Positions 22,849-33,900 of a DNA stretch of 64,000 bases are shown one piece after another; within the stretch, counting starts at the first letter, position 1, and each line of letters starts with the position of its first letter. Below the pieces are notes generated by a model. The model was given only the letters and a program-made list of their open reading frames with translations. It had not been told where the DNA came from and searched no databases. The DNA lies in assembly GCA_945859605.1 (NCBI GenBank), contig OX243827.1, positions 4,102,345 to 4,166,344 on the forward strand, given 5' to 3'. The stretch comes from Lumbricus rubellus. Lineage: Eukaryota > Annelida > Clitellata > Crassiclitellata > Lumbricidae. Position numbers and translations under genes: made by a program.

Positions 22849-24360
22849 CGTCAACTAGTCTTATCTTCATATAGGCTTAGCCTACAATGTCTATTGTAAA
22901 CTTAGGCCTAGTTCTAAATTTAGGCCAACAGACCTAACTTTCATCTCACAGCTCACATCAAATTATTCGGAACAACGTAGACCCTAGCTAGGTCTAGAAC
23001 AGGGGTGTCAAAGAGCTGGCCCGCGGGCCATTTCTGGCCCGCCGACGATTTATTTCTGGCCCGCGGAGCCTTCCCTAAAGATTACAAAATTAGAAGATAA
23101 AGTTCAATTTTTATTTATTTTACGGTCAGCGCCAAATATCTGGCAAAACTTCATGGTTTATTGTATGTAAACCTATATAGCAGGCCTATCTTGTTAGAGT
23201 ATGACTCCGTTTTATAAATGGATTGATAGAAACAAAATACACGTTTACACTGCTGTCACTGCTACATGAGCATCGACACCCTGGCCCGCCACTTGTTAGA
23301 AGATATTCACACTGGCCCGCCACTTGTTAGACGATGTTCAAACTGGCCCGCCACTAAAAAAGGTTTGACACCCCTGGTCTAGAATGAAGATTTATAGCTT
23401 TTCATGCTCACGGAAAATTTATTTTATTAGGCCTATTTAATTAGGCCTAAAGTCTGACATCTAACCTGAACTAATACAATAGGACCAATAGTCCTATCTA
23501 TTGAATGAATAATTGAGCGAATGAATGATTATTAAATGATGATTGTAGGATTGTACGACATGATTATTAAATGATTTAATTGTAGGATTGTATGACATGA
23601 TTGGCAACGTGTGGGAGTGGACGTCAACGGTTTTCACGATACCACGTGTTGCGAATGATCCGGATAATCCCGAATACAGCGTCAAAGGTGGATCTTACCT
23701 TGACGTTTACGACGGACTCGTTGGAAGAGAAGTCAGAAACTCAGCCAGGTATACCTACGTAGGCCTATATTCTGATCAGCCAGGAACCATAATCCACCAG
23801 CATCATAACGTCGACCTAGTTGCCCTCCTGTGTGTAGGCCTATACATAGGTCTACCAGACACAATAGCTATTAGCCTAAGGCCCTAACCTCTACGCCCCT
23901 AATTAAAGCGGCTTCTATAGCGGCGTTAATGCAACACACTAGGTCTCAATCAACGGTCGTTCGTAGAAAAAGACATCTCTGCGAGTTATGTCATATGCAC
24001 CATTAAAATAATATATCAATGCACCGGTCTGGTAGACATTTTTCATATAGGCATAGACAATGTTTATAATAGCATAGAACACGAGACTGTGAGTCAGTGT
24101 TCAATGTGTATGGTTGATGATGATGAATTGATGATTGCGTTGATCTGCTATAATAATTATAATTTGTGTATAGACAAGGTCTGCCACCGACGTACAGTGC
24201 AGCCAATCTCGGCTTTCGATGCGGTGAGAACGCTCGTGAGCCTCCGAAGCCCATCGTTCGACATCGTCTCGTCGACACGTGGGACTACAAGGTTCAGCAG
24301 ATTCTGTCAGGGGTCGTCGGGTCATTTCGGCAAACGGGGCAACTGGCAGATGAACTCTGA
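15022..24360 (+). CDS. SUMF2: SUMF2-like protein (FGE-sulfatase domain), eight exons
   Basis: Exons 15022-15232, 15802-15946, 16794-16956, 18375-18525, 19270-19325, 22644-22728, 23586-23748 and 24174-24360 join in frame through GT-AG junctions and give 386 residues. Residues about 21-41 are hydrophobic ([14 protein letters not shown]), a signal peptide or anchor. The FGE-sulfatase fold runs about 72-345: [66 protein letters not shown] and NLGFRCGE. In the active enzyme SUMF1 two cysteines follow GGSY; here the matching residues are Asp310 and Leu315, as in SUMF2. It is thus predicted to lack sulfatase-activating oxidase activity and may instead regulate SUMF1, as reported for vertebrate SUMF2. 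The protein ends ADEL, close to the ER-retrieval KDEL motif. AATAAA signals lie at about 24628-24644. Convergent with agrin. Confidence 0.92.
15290..15512. repeat. Pyrimidine microsatellite (TTC)n/(CTT)n then (CCCCTC)n
   Basis: Pure (CTT)n, then TTCCTC units, then C-rich units, in SUMF2 intron 1 about 60 bp after exon 1. Long open frames through it are artefacts. Confidence 0.95.
16979..18146. mobile_element. Tc1/mariner-type element, decayed transposase (SUMF2 intron 3)
   Basis: Ends CAGGGTGCGCCAAAAA and TTTTTGGCGCAACCTG are inverted repeats flanked by TA on both sides. The interior holds several ~165-bp subrepeats in both orientations (TTTTTGACGATTCAAAAACG blocks). On the plus strand 17510-17672 reads as a broken transposase C-terminus ending in the mariner-like GGGHIEH motif (TGGTGGTGGGCACATTGAACAC). 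A related copy lies at 33655-34285. Confidence 0.82.
18938..19200. repeat. 18-bp minisatellite (SUMF2 intron 4)
   Basis: About 14 degenerate copies of ACTTTAGTCACTAAGATT and its variant ACTTCAGTGATTAAGATT, ending 70 bp before exon 5. Confidence 0.9.
19545..19576. repeat. (TA)n microsatellite
   Basis: Run of alternating TA beside the transposon train. Similar (TA)n lies at 22050-22062 and 22810-22847. Confidence 0.95.
19631..20642. mobile_element. Tc1/mariner element 1 of the train, ~215-bp inverted ends
   Basis: Ends CAGGGTGGTCCAGCATAAAT and ATTTATGCTGGACCACCCTG, flanked by TA. The inverted repeats extend about 215 bp inward with scattered differences. On the plus strand 20103-20232 keeps a helix-turn-helix-like transposase N-terminal piece ([15 protein letters not shown]) before frame loss. 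Probably inactive. Confidence 0.9.
20649..21642 (-). mobile_element. Tc1/mariner element 2 of the train, ~220-bp inverted ends
   Basis: Ends CACCGTGACTCAAAAAAGTA and TACTTTTTTGAGTCACGGTG with TA on both sides. The minus strand around 21000-21220 resembles the end of a mariner transposase (a [18 protein letters not shown] block) with stops, so the element is a decayed non-autonomous copy. Confidence 0.88.
21649..22053. mobile_element. Palindromic MITE, element 3 of the train
   Basis: Ends CACTGTGTCCCAATAAATCG and CGATTTATTGGGACACAGTG, flanked by TA. The arms pair over about 105 bp each side (for example TTTTTATCCTGAGATAATTATC and its complement). It is too short for a transposase, so it is a TA-targeting MITE. 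Confidence 0.9.
22085..22581. mobile_element. hAT-type MITE inserted in (CA)n
   Basis: Ends CAAGGGCAGATACAG and CTGGATCCGCCCCTG are imperfect inverted repeats. The flanks are CACACACA on both sides, compatible with an 8-bp duplication but also with the surrounding microsatellite. The interior has three copies of a TCCGCCAAAAAAGTTGATGACC block with T-runs. Confidence 0.8.
22810..22847. repeat. (TA)n microsatellite
   Basis: Alternating TA run in SUMF2 intron 6. Confidence 0.95.
23000..23376. mobile_element. hAT MITE (CAGGGGTGTCAAA ends)
   Basis: Ends CAGGGGTGTCAAA and TTTGACACCCCTG are perfect inverted repeats, flanked by the 8-bp duplication GTCTAGAA at 22992-22999 and 23377-23384. These ends are of the well-known Charlie/hAT type. 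The interior has GC-rich GGCCCGCC repeats and no transposase. Confidence 0.95.
23528..23601 (+). repeat. ~37-bp tandem duplication over the SUMF2 exon 7 acceptor
   Basis: ATTATTAAATGAT...TTGTAGGATTGTA(C/T)GACATG is present twice. The second copy is the real intron 6/exon 7 junction (exon starts 23586). The first carries a decoy AG at 23547-23548 followed by an exon-like GGATTGTACGACATG that hits a stop after eight codons. Confidence 0.85.
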
Positions 24361-25430
24361 CCCCTCCAACCCCCTACCCCCACACCCCAGCAGCACTTGG
24401 ACGCGCAACAGTGTAACACAAGAAGACATTTTATCCGTCGACAATTATTTTATCGGTCATCGTGAATGGCAATTAAGTGACAATGACAATATTATTTTTA
24501 TCCTTTGTACCAGATATCTCTAAACTAACTGTCTAAACCGCAGAACAAAAGGGATTCGCGAATGGTGTGGTGGGGTCACCGTCACCCGGAACAAACTGAA
24601 CATGTTAGAGTGCTTGAAGTTTAAGTAATAAATATACATAATAAATACTATTGTAATTGATGATAATTATTTTTAAATCATCCACGGTGTTTGTTGTATA
24701 CATTTAATTCTAGTTAATCAGTTCAAAAACATATATACGAAACAGTAAGAACAGAGAGACATGAAATGCCAAGGAAATGTGTTGAGTGCCTTCGAACAAC
24801 GTTTATAAGATGATGATGATCTGAAAAGAGACAATCTACGACATTTCCACACATCAACTCACGCAGTAAAGATGACGTAATCACTATTTAGTTCTTATGA
24901 CGTCACAAAACACGTGATGATGACGTCGAAATCTCAGACGGTGGAATGACATCAGTTGTTGCATAATAAATAATAATTCTTCAATTGACATGACATGAAT
25001 ATCTTAGTACAATGAAAAAGCTTTGCTACAAATAATTGTCAGTTTTGACGTTCGTTAAGTACTCTAGAAAATTCCCTTACTCTAAAGTCTAAACCTTGGG
25101 TTTGCATTGTTTTTGGCTTCATCTGGTTTCATGCAAATGACGAACAGAGGGACTTGTGCTCTTACGAAGTCTGAAGTCTATTCTGAATTCAGAAGTGGTT
25201 GAAAAACGCAACCTCATTTGAAAACGTGTTAGCGTGATGATGTCATCGTAGATCGTGAGAAAGCATCAACGAATCGAGCATCACAAGAAAGACAGTCAAT
25301 GGGGGTCGCACTTTCATCCTCCTTTCCCCTCCTTCTCCTCTTTCCCCTCTTCTTCCTCTCCTTTCTCCTCATCGTCCTCTTCCCCTTCCCCTCCTCCTCC
25401 TCTTCCCATTCCACTTCCTCTTTCATCGTT
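24361..25430. other. Convergent intergenic region between SUMF2 and agrin
   Basis: Holds the SUMF2 3' UTR with AATAAA at about 24628 and 24640, and the agrin 3' UTR on the other strand. No further gene seen. The pyrimidine-rich stretch at 25318-25400 is low complexity. The plus-strand open frame at 25299-25706 is the antisense shadow of the last agrin exon. Confidence 0.6.
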
Positions 25431-27998
25431 CTAAGCGTCGCAGAAGGAAACGATTCCGCGATCTTCCCTGTCTTCAACAAGACTCAGCATCTGGTCGTTG
25501 ACCTTGACGTACTGAATGCAACCGTGGAAGCCAGTGGAGTACGCTTCTGGAAGACCATGCACCTTGCTGCGACTGCCACCTATAAGAACAACACAGATTC
25601 ACTTCATATTGTTCATTCCTACTTACTTAACTGCACAGACACAGTGGCTAATTATTCTGTGTCAGATCTGCAATTCGAAACTTTGCATTTGAGATCCACC
25701 ATCTGAACCATGAGATCTGTCACTGCCGCTTAAATGAGTCATCATCTAAATGAGTGTTTTGGTTGCAACAATCGACCTGATGATTGCATTGTGTTAAGAG
25801 ACATTTTATATTGTTTGTATGTGCACTTGTTATAGCGCCCCTTCAAGCTCTCTCTACTCAGAGGCGCTCCCGATGCAGAGCGGATACTGCATCGGAGTTT
25901 CACGCCGAAGCGCTGAGCAATTGTAAGTGAAGGACTTGCCCAAGGTCCTTACGCGGCGAGGTGGATTCGAACCTCGGACCTTCCGGCTCAAAGGCAACGA
26001 CGCCACCACTAGACCACCGCGCCCCACATATATAAGCTTACCTAGCTGAATAGGAAACATATTCGCCAGATGGGCGTACGTTCAGATCTGAATGAATGAC
26101 TGTTTGGCCACTGTATCTCTAAAGTTGACCTTGAGCTGCAGTAGTTTAATAATGAAGTGTTTAATAATTCAGATTAAAAGTAATTAATTTAATTATCTAT
26201 ATATTTAATAATGAAGTCACCTATCCAGAGTCGTCCATCCGTGTCGAGATGAGTTGCTCCAGGAGCCGTGACCGTTGATGCCACAGGATGTTCATCATCA
26301 ACGTACAGCTGAGCACGACGCTTTATCCTACAATCACAGCAGAACATAATAATAATTATTATTACGATGTTTTAAAGCTACGTGTACATGTATATAGTGT
26401 CAACTTAGATTAAACACACCAAAGTTGTATGGTCTCAAGACATCTCAAGAAAGGTTTTTGGTCTTCGTCTTTATTGTCTCGGTTTTGAGGTAACTGTCTC
26501 GACTTTTTGGAAACTGTCTCGAAGCAAAAGTCATCAAATCAAATCAAATCAGTTTATTTCCTGAATACGCACCAAAAATTACAATCAAGGCAGTGAACAA
26601 GGAATTGTACATATTTAGTGGTATCAAGGGGAGACCCGGAAGGGATGGAAATCCCGCTAATCGGGCCACCCAGTAATCATTGAATTGCAAGGCATAATAT
26701 ACAGACAAATATACTAACACACCCAATTGCATCTTCTTTTGGAAGCTGTGTCCGTAGGTTCGCATGCAAACTGTGCTTAGTTCTGAACTTATTGTGCTAT
26801 AAAATTGTCAAATTGGTGTGTGCAGGTGTGGTAAATAGAAAGCTAATAAACATGATGCTAAAAGACTATATAAAAGGCAAGTTGGCAGGACCTTATTCCC
26901 AGTAGTTATTAATAAATAATAATAATAACGACAATTTATATGGCGCCGTAACACGGCCATACCGCTACAAGGGCGCCTCACAACAAGCCAACTGCGGGAT
27001 AAGTTATTGGCCAAAGTAGTTTCACTTTAACAATACTACAACGATGTCATGTCAGTTCAGTTGGCTCAGCTGATCAACCAATCACAGTGAACTTGAAAAA
27101 TGTTGTATTGTCAAACTGCAACCACCACCACCACCACCACCACCACCACCACCACCACCACCACCACCACCACCACCACCACCACCACCACCACCACCAC
27201 CACCACCACCACCACCACCACCATCTTTTTTTACCTGGCGAAGACGAGTGTGTGCCACGACGTGTCATCAGTGATGTTCCGTTGAGATGTTAGGAAGAGA
27301 ATATCGGTCGGCTGTTGTTTGCCGAGGTTGAAGCTGACTTGAACATGACCGTTGTTTATAGCGATCGCCAAATAGTCGGCTTCGATTGAATCGGATTTCT
27401 GCATCAGCAGCAGCAGACCATCGCTGTACGATGATGACGATGAAGATGATCGACGAAATCTTATCTCGAATTTGTTCGTCGCTTGACTCTTCTCACTGCA
27501 ATATATTTGTTTCAAAAGGAATAAAATAATTTTTTAAATAATAATATTTAAGTTCTAGTTAAGTATTTAAGTATGCTACGAAAACATTCATAAATAATAA
27601 TTAAGGAAGAGGGGTCAGGATAGTATAAGCTATTAGTTTTTGCTGGCTCCTGTTGTACTGTACTTAGTAGTTCATGACTGTATGAACAGAGTTGTTTGAA
27701 TATGTGCAATGAACAAGAAACAGAAAAAAGAAATGTCATCAATATCTCGTTTGCCACTTTAGAAGATCAATCAAAGTTCCATGACACTATGTGGTGGATA
27801 TGATTTGCATATAGGATTATAAACATAAACGTAATATACTTGTATGTGTACTAGAACATTCGTGTGTACAGCATGAAGTCGTCACGTACATGACAGAGAT
27901 TGAATTCTGATATCGGAACGAAGTGAGTCCATCGAATGAAACGGATCGATCCAAATCATCGTCTTCGTCAACGTTCGCATCAGCCAAGAAATGACGAA
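25431..27998 (-). CDS. AGRN: Agrin exons: terminal LamG domain (LG3-like) and stop
   Basis: Exons about 27886-27998 ([19 protein letters not shown]), 27235-27491 ([34 protein letters not shown]), 26221-26327 ([20 protein letters not shown]) and 25431-25579 ([19 protein letters not shown], ending FCDA and stop TAG). The wording is closest to the last LG of vertebrate agrin. The exact junction between the first two exons is uncertain: phase 0 works with the donor at 27894 or 27885 and the second AG of a tandem acceptor (exon start 27491), not the first AG at 27496. Confidence 0.88.
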
Positions 27999-30900
27999 CT
28001 GAATCCAGAAGATACACACATTGATAATTATTATATTGCTGCGAGGAGGCAATTAATTTATCGCTTATATTAGGCTAATCAGCAGTTCTATCAGATGCAT
28101 TTGCTTGCAATATCTGTCTATACGTACTTTTGTACATATTATTCATATGTTCATATGTATTCATGCATGAAAGAATGTTTGTAGACATGTACGATGTATG
28201 CTCGTACTTTGTATGTGCTGATGTATGGGTGTATTATGTAATGCTACTACCTACACTAGATGTAGGCATTGCGTCTATGACAACCTTTAATTCTGAAAAC
28301 ACAAATGTCGACATAGTTGGGGTACTGGCATAATTGTATTAAAACATTTATAAAGCGCCTCTACTAGGGTGAACCGTTCAGAGGCGCTCCCAGTGCACAA
28401 GGCCACAAGAGAAGAAATAAGTTTTGAGGAAAGAAAACGAAAAGGAGGGATTACCAGTTAGAAGTTGAGACCGAGTCATGGGCGCCCGCAGGATTTTTTG
28501 CAGGGGGGGTCAGTCGACTCGGTCGTGGCCAGAGGAGTCAAGATACAAAATAATGCCATTAAAACCAATCAACTCACACAACTATACATTATCTCAATAT
28601 AACGTAATATAATATTTATGAACCTTTTATAACAAAACGAAAAAGTCTTTAAACAGTTTTCAACTTTGATATTATAGGCTATATGGCATATATTATTCAT
28701 GTACATGTATATTAGGCCTATTCATAGAAAAAAAATCAATAACACTAACTAACTGTACTAACTATAATAGACTAACAGTACCATGCAGGGACGTCATTTC
28801 TTTATTTCCAGGGTGCAGAAAATTTCAGGGGAAAACTTCGTCAGCTTGTAATTTTGAATTTAGTCTACATGAGCAAGAACCTATAGTTGATTGATCAAAT
28901 ATTATGTTTTCTTCATATATATATATATATATATATATTTCTTACCATAATTATGTTCGATTCAGTTAGGCTATGGTAAATATTTTAAATGCTATAGTAT
29001 TTGAGATACAATTTTAAATACTAGCAAAGTATTTTGTACTTGCATTTATAGCACAATAGAATGACTGTAGGCCTAACAAAAGAGCATTCCTTGTCATTTT
29101 TCTGCAAAATTTATGATGGCAGTTTTAAAAACAAGACTATAGTCTCAAAGCTCAACCTGACCAGATCTGGAAGAGCTTGTAAAGTTGTAATGAGACATTA
29201 TGCCTTTAAAAATTAATTCTGTCATCTTCCGGCATAAATCAGGCTCTTTAGCTTGCTAAATAATCTGATTGAATTGTCTACAGTTGGCCTATTGTAAGCT
29301 GGCAAACATTTATAAATTACTCGGATTTAATTTTTACTATGTTAAAAAGTTATGCAGATTCAATGGGCACATCCATAATTTACCTTATGTACAGAGGGCA
29401 AATCTTCCATTTCTGTTATGAGATCCTGACAATTAAGGTCTGCTCGATATTGCTTTGACAAAGCTAAAGCTTTTCCTGCCAAATCACCTGCAGGCGTACT
29501 TAGACATTTCCAGAAGAAATCAAACCTTTCAGCCAGAGTTTTGCCAGGTAAATAAAGTATAAAAAAACTAAAACTTTGACTGCAGTAGAGCAAGATATAT
29601 GTATGTATGTATGTATGTATGTATATGAACATTTATATAGCGCCTTATAATAACCTCACGAAGGCGCTTAACGTAGCTACCAGACAGTTCTAAACAAGTG
29701 CGTCTTAATTGTCCTTGAGAATGTTTCATGAGATAAGAGCAATGCAGTATCGCGAATTTTTAATGGAAGACTGTTCCAGTATGAAGGTCCAATGCATGAG
29801 AAGGCGCGGCTGGCCCGCATCACTGTACGGGAGCGTGGGACTATCAAGTCCCCACGAGTCGCAGAGCGCAGAGAAAAAATATGAACAGTGAATGAGCTTA
29901 CCTCGACAAGCTTGGGGTCACTGTATTTTTGATAATAACATTCAACACTATACATATAGACTGCCGGTATAATGTCACTGTATTTTTGATAATAACATCA
30001 ACACTATACATATACATGTACATGTAGGCTACCGGTATAATGTCGTGACAGTTTTATCCACAAGCCGATTCACCAATAGTTATTCAAAAGAGGCTGGACA
30101 GCTCTGTAAATGCATAACCTACCACAAGTTCACAGCTGAAATTTGATATAGCCTACTGTAAACTCTTCTGTCCTATGAGAATGTGTGCGGGAGAGCAGTT
30201 TGATGAGAGACATCTTCCTTGTGCATTCTTAGAAAGGAGAGCATATGGGTACAAGATGCCAGGCTGTATTAGACTGGCAGATTGACCATTGACCTCCATC
30301 ACAGGAAGACAATTAGGGTTCCATCAATCTTACAAGTGGGATTTGACGGCAACCTCTACGAGTCTACGGCTGCTATAGTCGGCATATCCAATTACCGTAC
30401 CCTGATGACCTGAGTGGTTGAAAGATTGTTTCTCTGACGTCTGACTCTATGCAGGTCTATTATACAATAATATACATAATTATGACTGAGTAACGGGTTA
30501 AAGTAGTACCCAATATGTAGAGATAACCACAAGATATACTCCAAAAGTTGGTGAAGTAAAAGAACACAATGACTGTTGGGCAAGCTGTCCCGTTTAACCA
30601 CTAACATTTGCCCAGAAATTGCTATTGCTAATATTTTGTCATGCTTTCCAGGGGGGGGAGGGGTCACGCGACCCCCTTGACCTATGCTGCGGGCGCCCAT
30701 GGACCGAGTAGATGGAGACAGAGTATTCCAAAGAGAGGGGCCATTTGATGTAAAGGATCGGGACTGAGCCATAGCCGTTCTAGTAGGAGGAACTAAAAAA
30801 TCAAATTTATTTGAAGAGCGGAGTGGGCGATGACTGTGAGGAGGCTGAAAGAGGGCGGTGAATTTCATTGGCTAGATATTTCGGGGCAAGACCCCTTTGT

Positions 30901-33900
30901 GCTTTGGAGACCAAGATGAGGATTTTGAACTTAATGCGCGCAGTTAGAGGAAGCCATTGGAGCTGTTCAAACATGAATTTGCATAGGATTCAAAGGAAGC
31001 GTTACAAAGCGTTACAGGGTGGGTGGGTGGGTCAAAAACGGTCATTTTTAGCGTTACGTAATTATGCAATGACCCCTAAGTAGAAATATGCGAGTAGCGT
31101 GGAAGGCGTGCAATTAGTCTGGCAGCAGTGTTTAACCACAAGTTCACAACTGCAAAAATAGCCTATCTCACCTTTGTTGAACATCCTCTAAACTTTAATA
31201 AGCAATTTAAATAAAACTTGGCAAAGATCATTGTCACTTAAAAAGGATACCACAATTGAATTCGTTAGGCTACAGATAGGTAGGGGACATTTCAGCAGTG
31301 TGGGGGGAAGTTGAGGCTCTTTGATCATCGATTGTGTAACTGTGCTTTAGTTAAGGTGTTTGCTGTTTATTTTTTTCCTGGTTATTTTGACTCATAACCT
31401 ATGTCAGAACCACTCTATGGCAACTCAATGGCCATCATCATCTTGATGCTACCGCCCAGGGGACTCGCCTAGCGTTGCAAGACCCTTTTTGGGTCCCCTG
31501 TGCAATCAAATTCTAACTTTTGGCATCATTAGTTAAGTATTGCTTTTTTATATTTGTTAACCCTGTTCTCTTTGATGCTTGATTCGATTTGTTCTTGTTT
31601 TCTTGATTATTTGGTTGCCAAATAAAATGATTTGATTTGATTTAAAGTTAAACTTTAAACATCGCCATCAAAACCACCAAAATCACCACCACCACCGCCG
31701 CCGCCGCCACCACCACCACCAGTCTAATTATGAATGCATGTTTATGGTCCAAGCATTGAATGAATATGATTCTGAGTAATATGACTCATTATTAATTATG
31801 TTGAGTTGTAACCAGACCGAGTTGCGGAACAACAGCCCGGAAAATCATGGCAACTGTCCTGGGAAAACCCTTTGCTCTCGTCGTTGTCCTGCTACAAGAA
31901 TGCCAGAATGTTTGCCCTGCCACAAATTTATTTTGGGCATAGATGGCTTCTGCGTTGTAAAGCCTACTTGTACGAATGCCCTGGCAAAAATTCCTAAAAC
32001 TGAATCACTCTTATATTATTAAACCGAAAAAGATGCATACTTAAACACTAGATTTGTTAGCCAAAACATAAGACCTGTTGAAATTGTACAAAAAGATAAT
32101 CGAATGGATAAAATAGACGAATTTGTTGATTGTAACACGTTTTGTGTCTTTCTGTTCAAGGTTGAGGCCCCTACAATTTTACAGAAGAGGGCCTACATAA
32201 TTATTTTTGATCCGGTCCTGTTAATAAGTATCTGGATTGGCAGTAGGCCTAATTTTAGGCCTATTAATTTTGTCTACTAACGCTCAATGCCGAAGGAATT
32301 AGGCCTAATAAATATCTCACTAATGTTTTACTTCGTCCTCACTCAGCTTCCTCCCCCCGTCTACTTCGTTCATCCAACAGATTTGACCTCTTGGTTCCTC
32401 GGTCTAAAACTGTTATGGCTCAGTCTCGATCATTTGTCTCAATTGGTCCTTCTCTTTGGAATGCCCTTTCTCCTTCTGTTCGCTCTACACTTCTTTCTGG
32501 TAGTATCTCCTCTGCTTTGTCTCTTCTCAAAATCTGTTTCTTCTCGCGGGGCCTTGCGCACTGGGAGCGCCTCTGAACGGTTCACCCTACTAGAGGCGCT
32601 TTATAAATGTTTAAATACAATACAATACAATACAATACAATACCTAAAGGAGATTGCCTATTTTGCCAACGGTTTACTTCTTGTAAAACTAAAGAGATTG
32701 ATGTCGGTTATTTGACCGACCATCCTATGACCGACCAATCCTCCTATTGCCAAACGTCCCATTAGATCCATTTACTTTATGATTGAAATCGTAAATCACA
32801 TAATTTAGCAGAATTATAACTTTCTGACACGGATGTGGGCGTGTGTTTGGCTAACACTGTTGTAGTTATATGACAGCAATTTTAAGTTATATTTGTAACA
32901 GCATGAATCATAAAGCTAGTATGGCATACATTGTAAAAAGTGTTTACAGGCTGTAGCCTACACGCCGCCCCCGCAATTAACTTACGAAACATGATACAAT
33001 CAGTGTGGCCCGTGCTCCTAAAAGTCGCCGGGGTTCTGAGCATCCCCCTCCCTCTGCCCCGCATCTCTGACTGATGATAAGAGGCATTAAACATGTGTCA
33101 CACATATTGTAATAAAGATTACATAATTGCACATAGGCTTCAAATACGAAGCTCATTGTTTTGCTCCTGATCGAAGCTGGTTTAATCTCGTTTAAAATGG
33201 ACAATTCTGTAAGAAGTGAGCATCTTTGCGAACTTGAATTTGCCAGGTAATGGATATTTTGTCTCGCTCTAGCCTCTACAAGTCTACATAATCGTGAGGC
33301 TATAGATAGAGTAGGCTATATTCTGAGTAAAGTAATATTAGCCTACTTCATATTTTTACCAATCTTAAATCTTCCGCAATTTTTTTTCTTCCAATGGAAA
33401 TTCCACACTATTCAATTAAAACCGCGAAAACGCAACTGAGGAGTGACCCACAGAAATGAGCACGCCGACCATCTTAACGAGTTTTGAAAAGAAAACAAGA
33501 TGGCTAGCTTTGTTTAGGTTGCATTCAATTTCAAGACCAGCATCACGCGAGAGAAATGCTTGCGACGTGTTACCTACTTGTATTATGATTAAAATGGAGT
33601 TCGAAAATGGGCTTCAATTAGGCCTATGCAGTATAATTATTTTTGTGTTTTGAACAAAATTTATATCACTTTTAGTGAATCCACCCACCGTTTTTTTGAT
33701 GATTCAGAAACGCGACCCCCCCAAAAATTTTAAACACTATTTAATTATTATGGTCAATATCTTGGCCAGAAGTAAGAATATAGAACTGAAATGTTACAGG
33801 CTTTGAAGACAATTCATATCTACACATGATGGCCAGATTTCATCGAAATATTTCAAGCAAAAACAAGAGTTATAGCCTACCACTTTTAGTGAGGCCAACC

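Larger units (their letters stand above)
28337..31010 (-). mobile_element. L2/CR1-like LINE 3' end, split by a hAT insertion
   Basis: Two minus-strand pieces, 30702-31010 and 28337-28476, rejoin across the hAT element to give [17 protein letters not shown] sequence and [10 protein letters not shown]. After the junction comes the tail GGGAGCGCCTCTGAACGGTTCACCCTAGTAGAGGCGCTTTATAAATG. It is the same subfamily as the plus-strand copy at 32290-32645. Confidence 0.85.

Noticed and set aside
25299..25706. Plus-strand open frame of 135 codons near the SUMF2/agrin junction
   Set aside because: It is antisense to the last agrin exon, whose LamG ending (GFHGCI...FCDA and stop), phase and acceptor are convincing. 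The leading part is a pyrimidine-rich low-complexity run.
27895..27998. Using the first AG (exon start 27495) for the agrin exon after 27886-27998
   Set aside because: It would need a phase-2 donor in the preceding exon and none exists; other phases run into stops. The second AG (exon start 27491) keeps frame.
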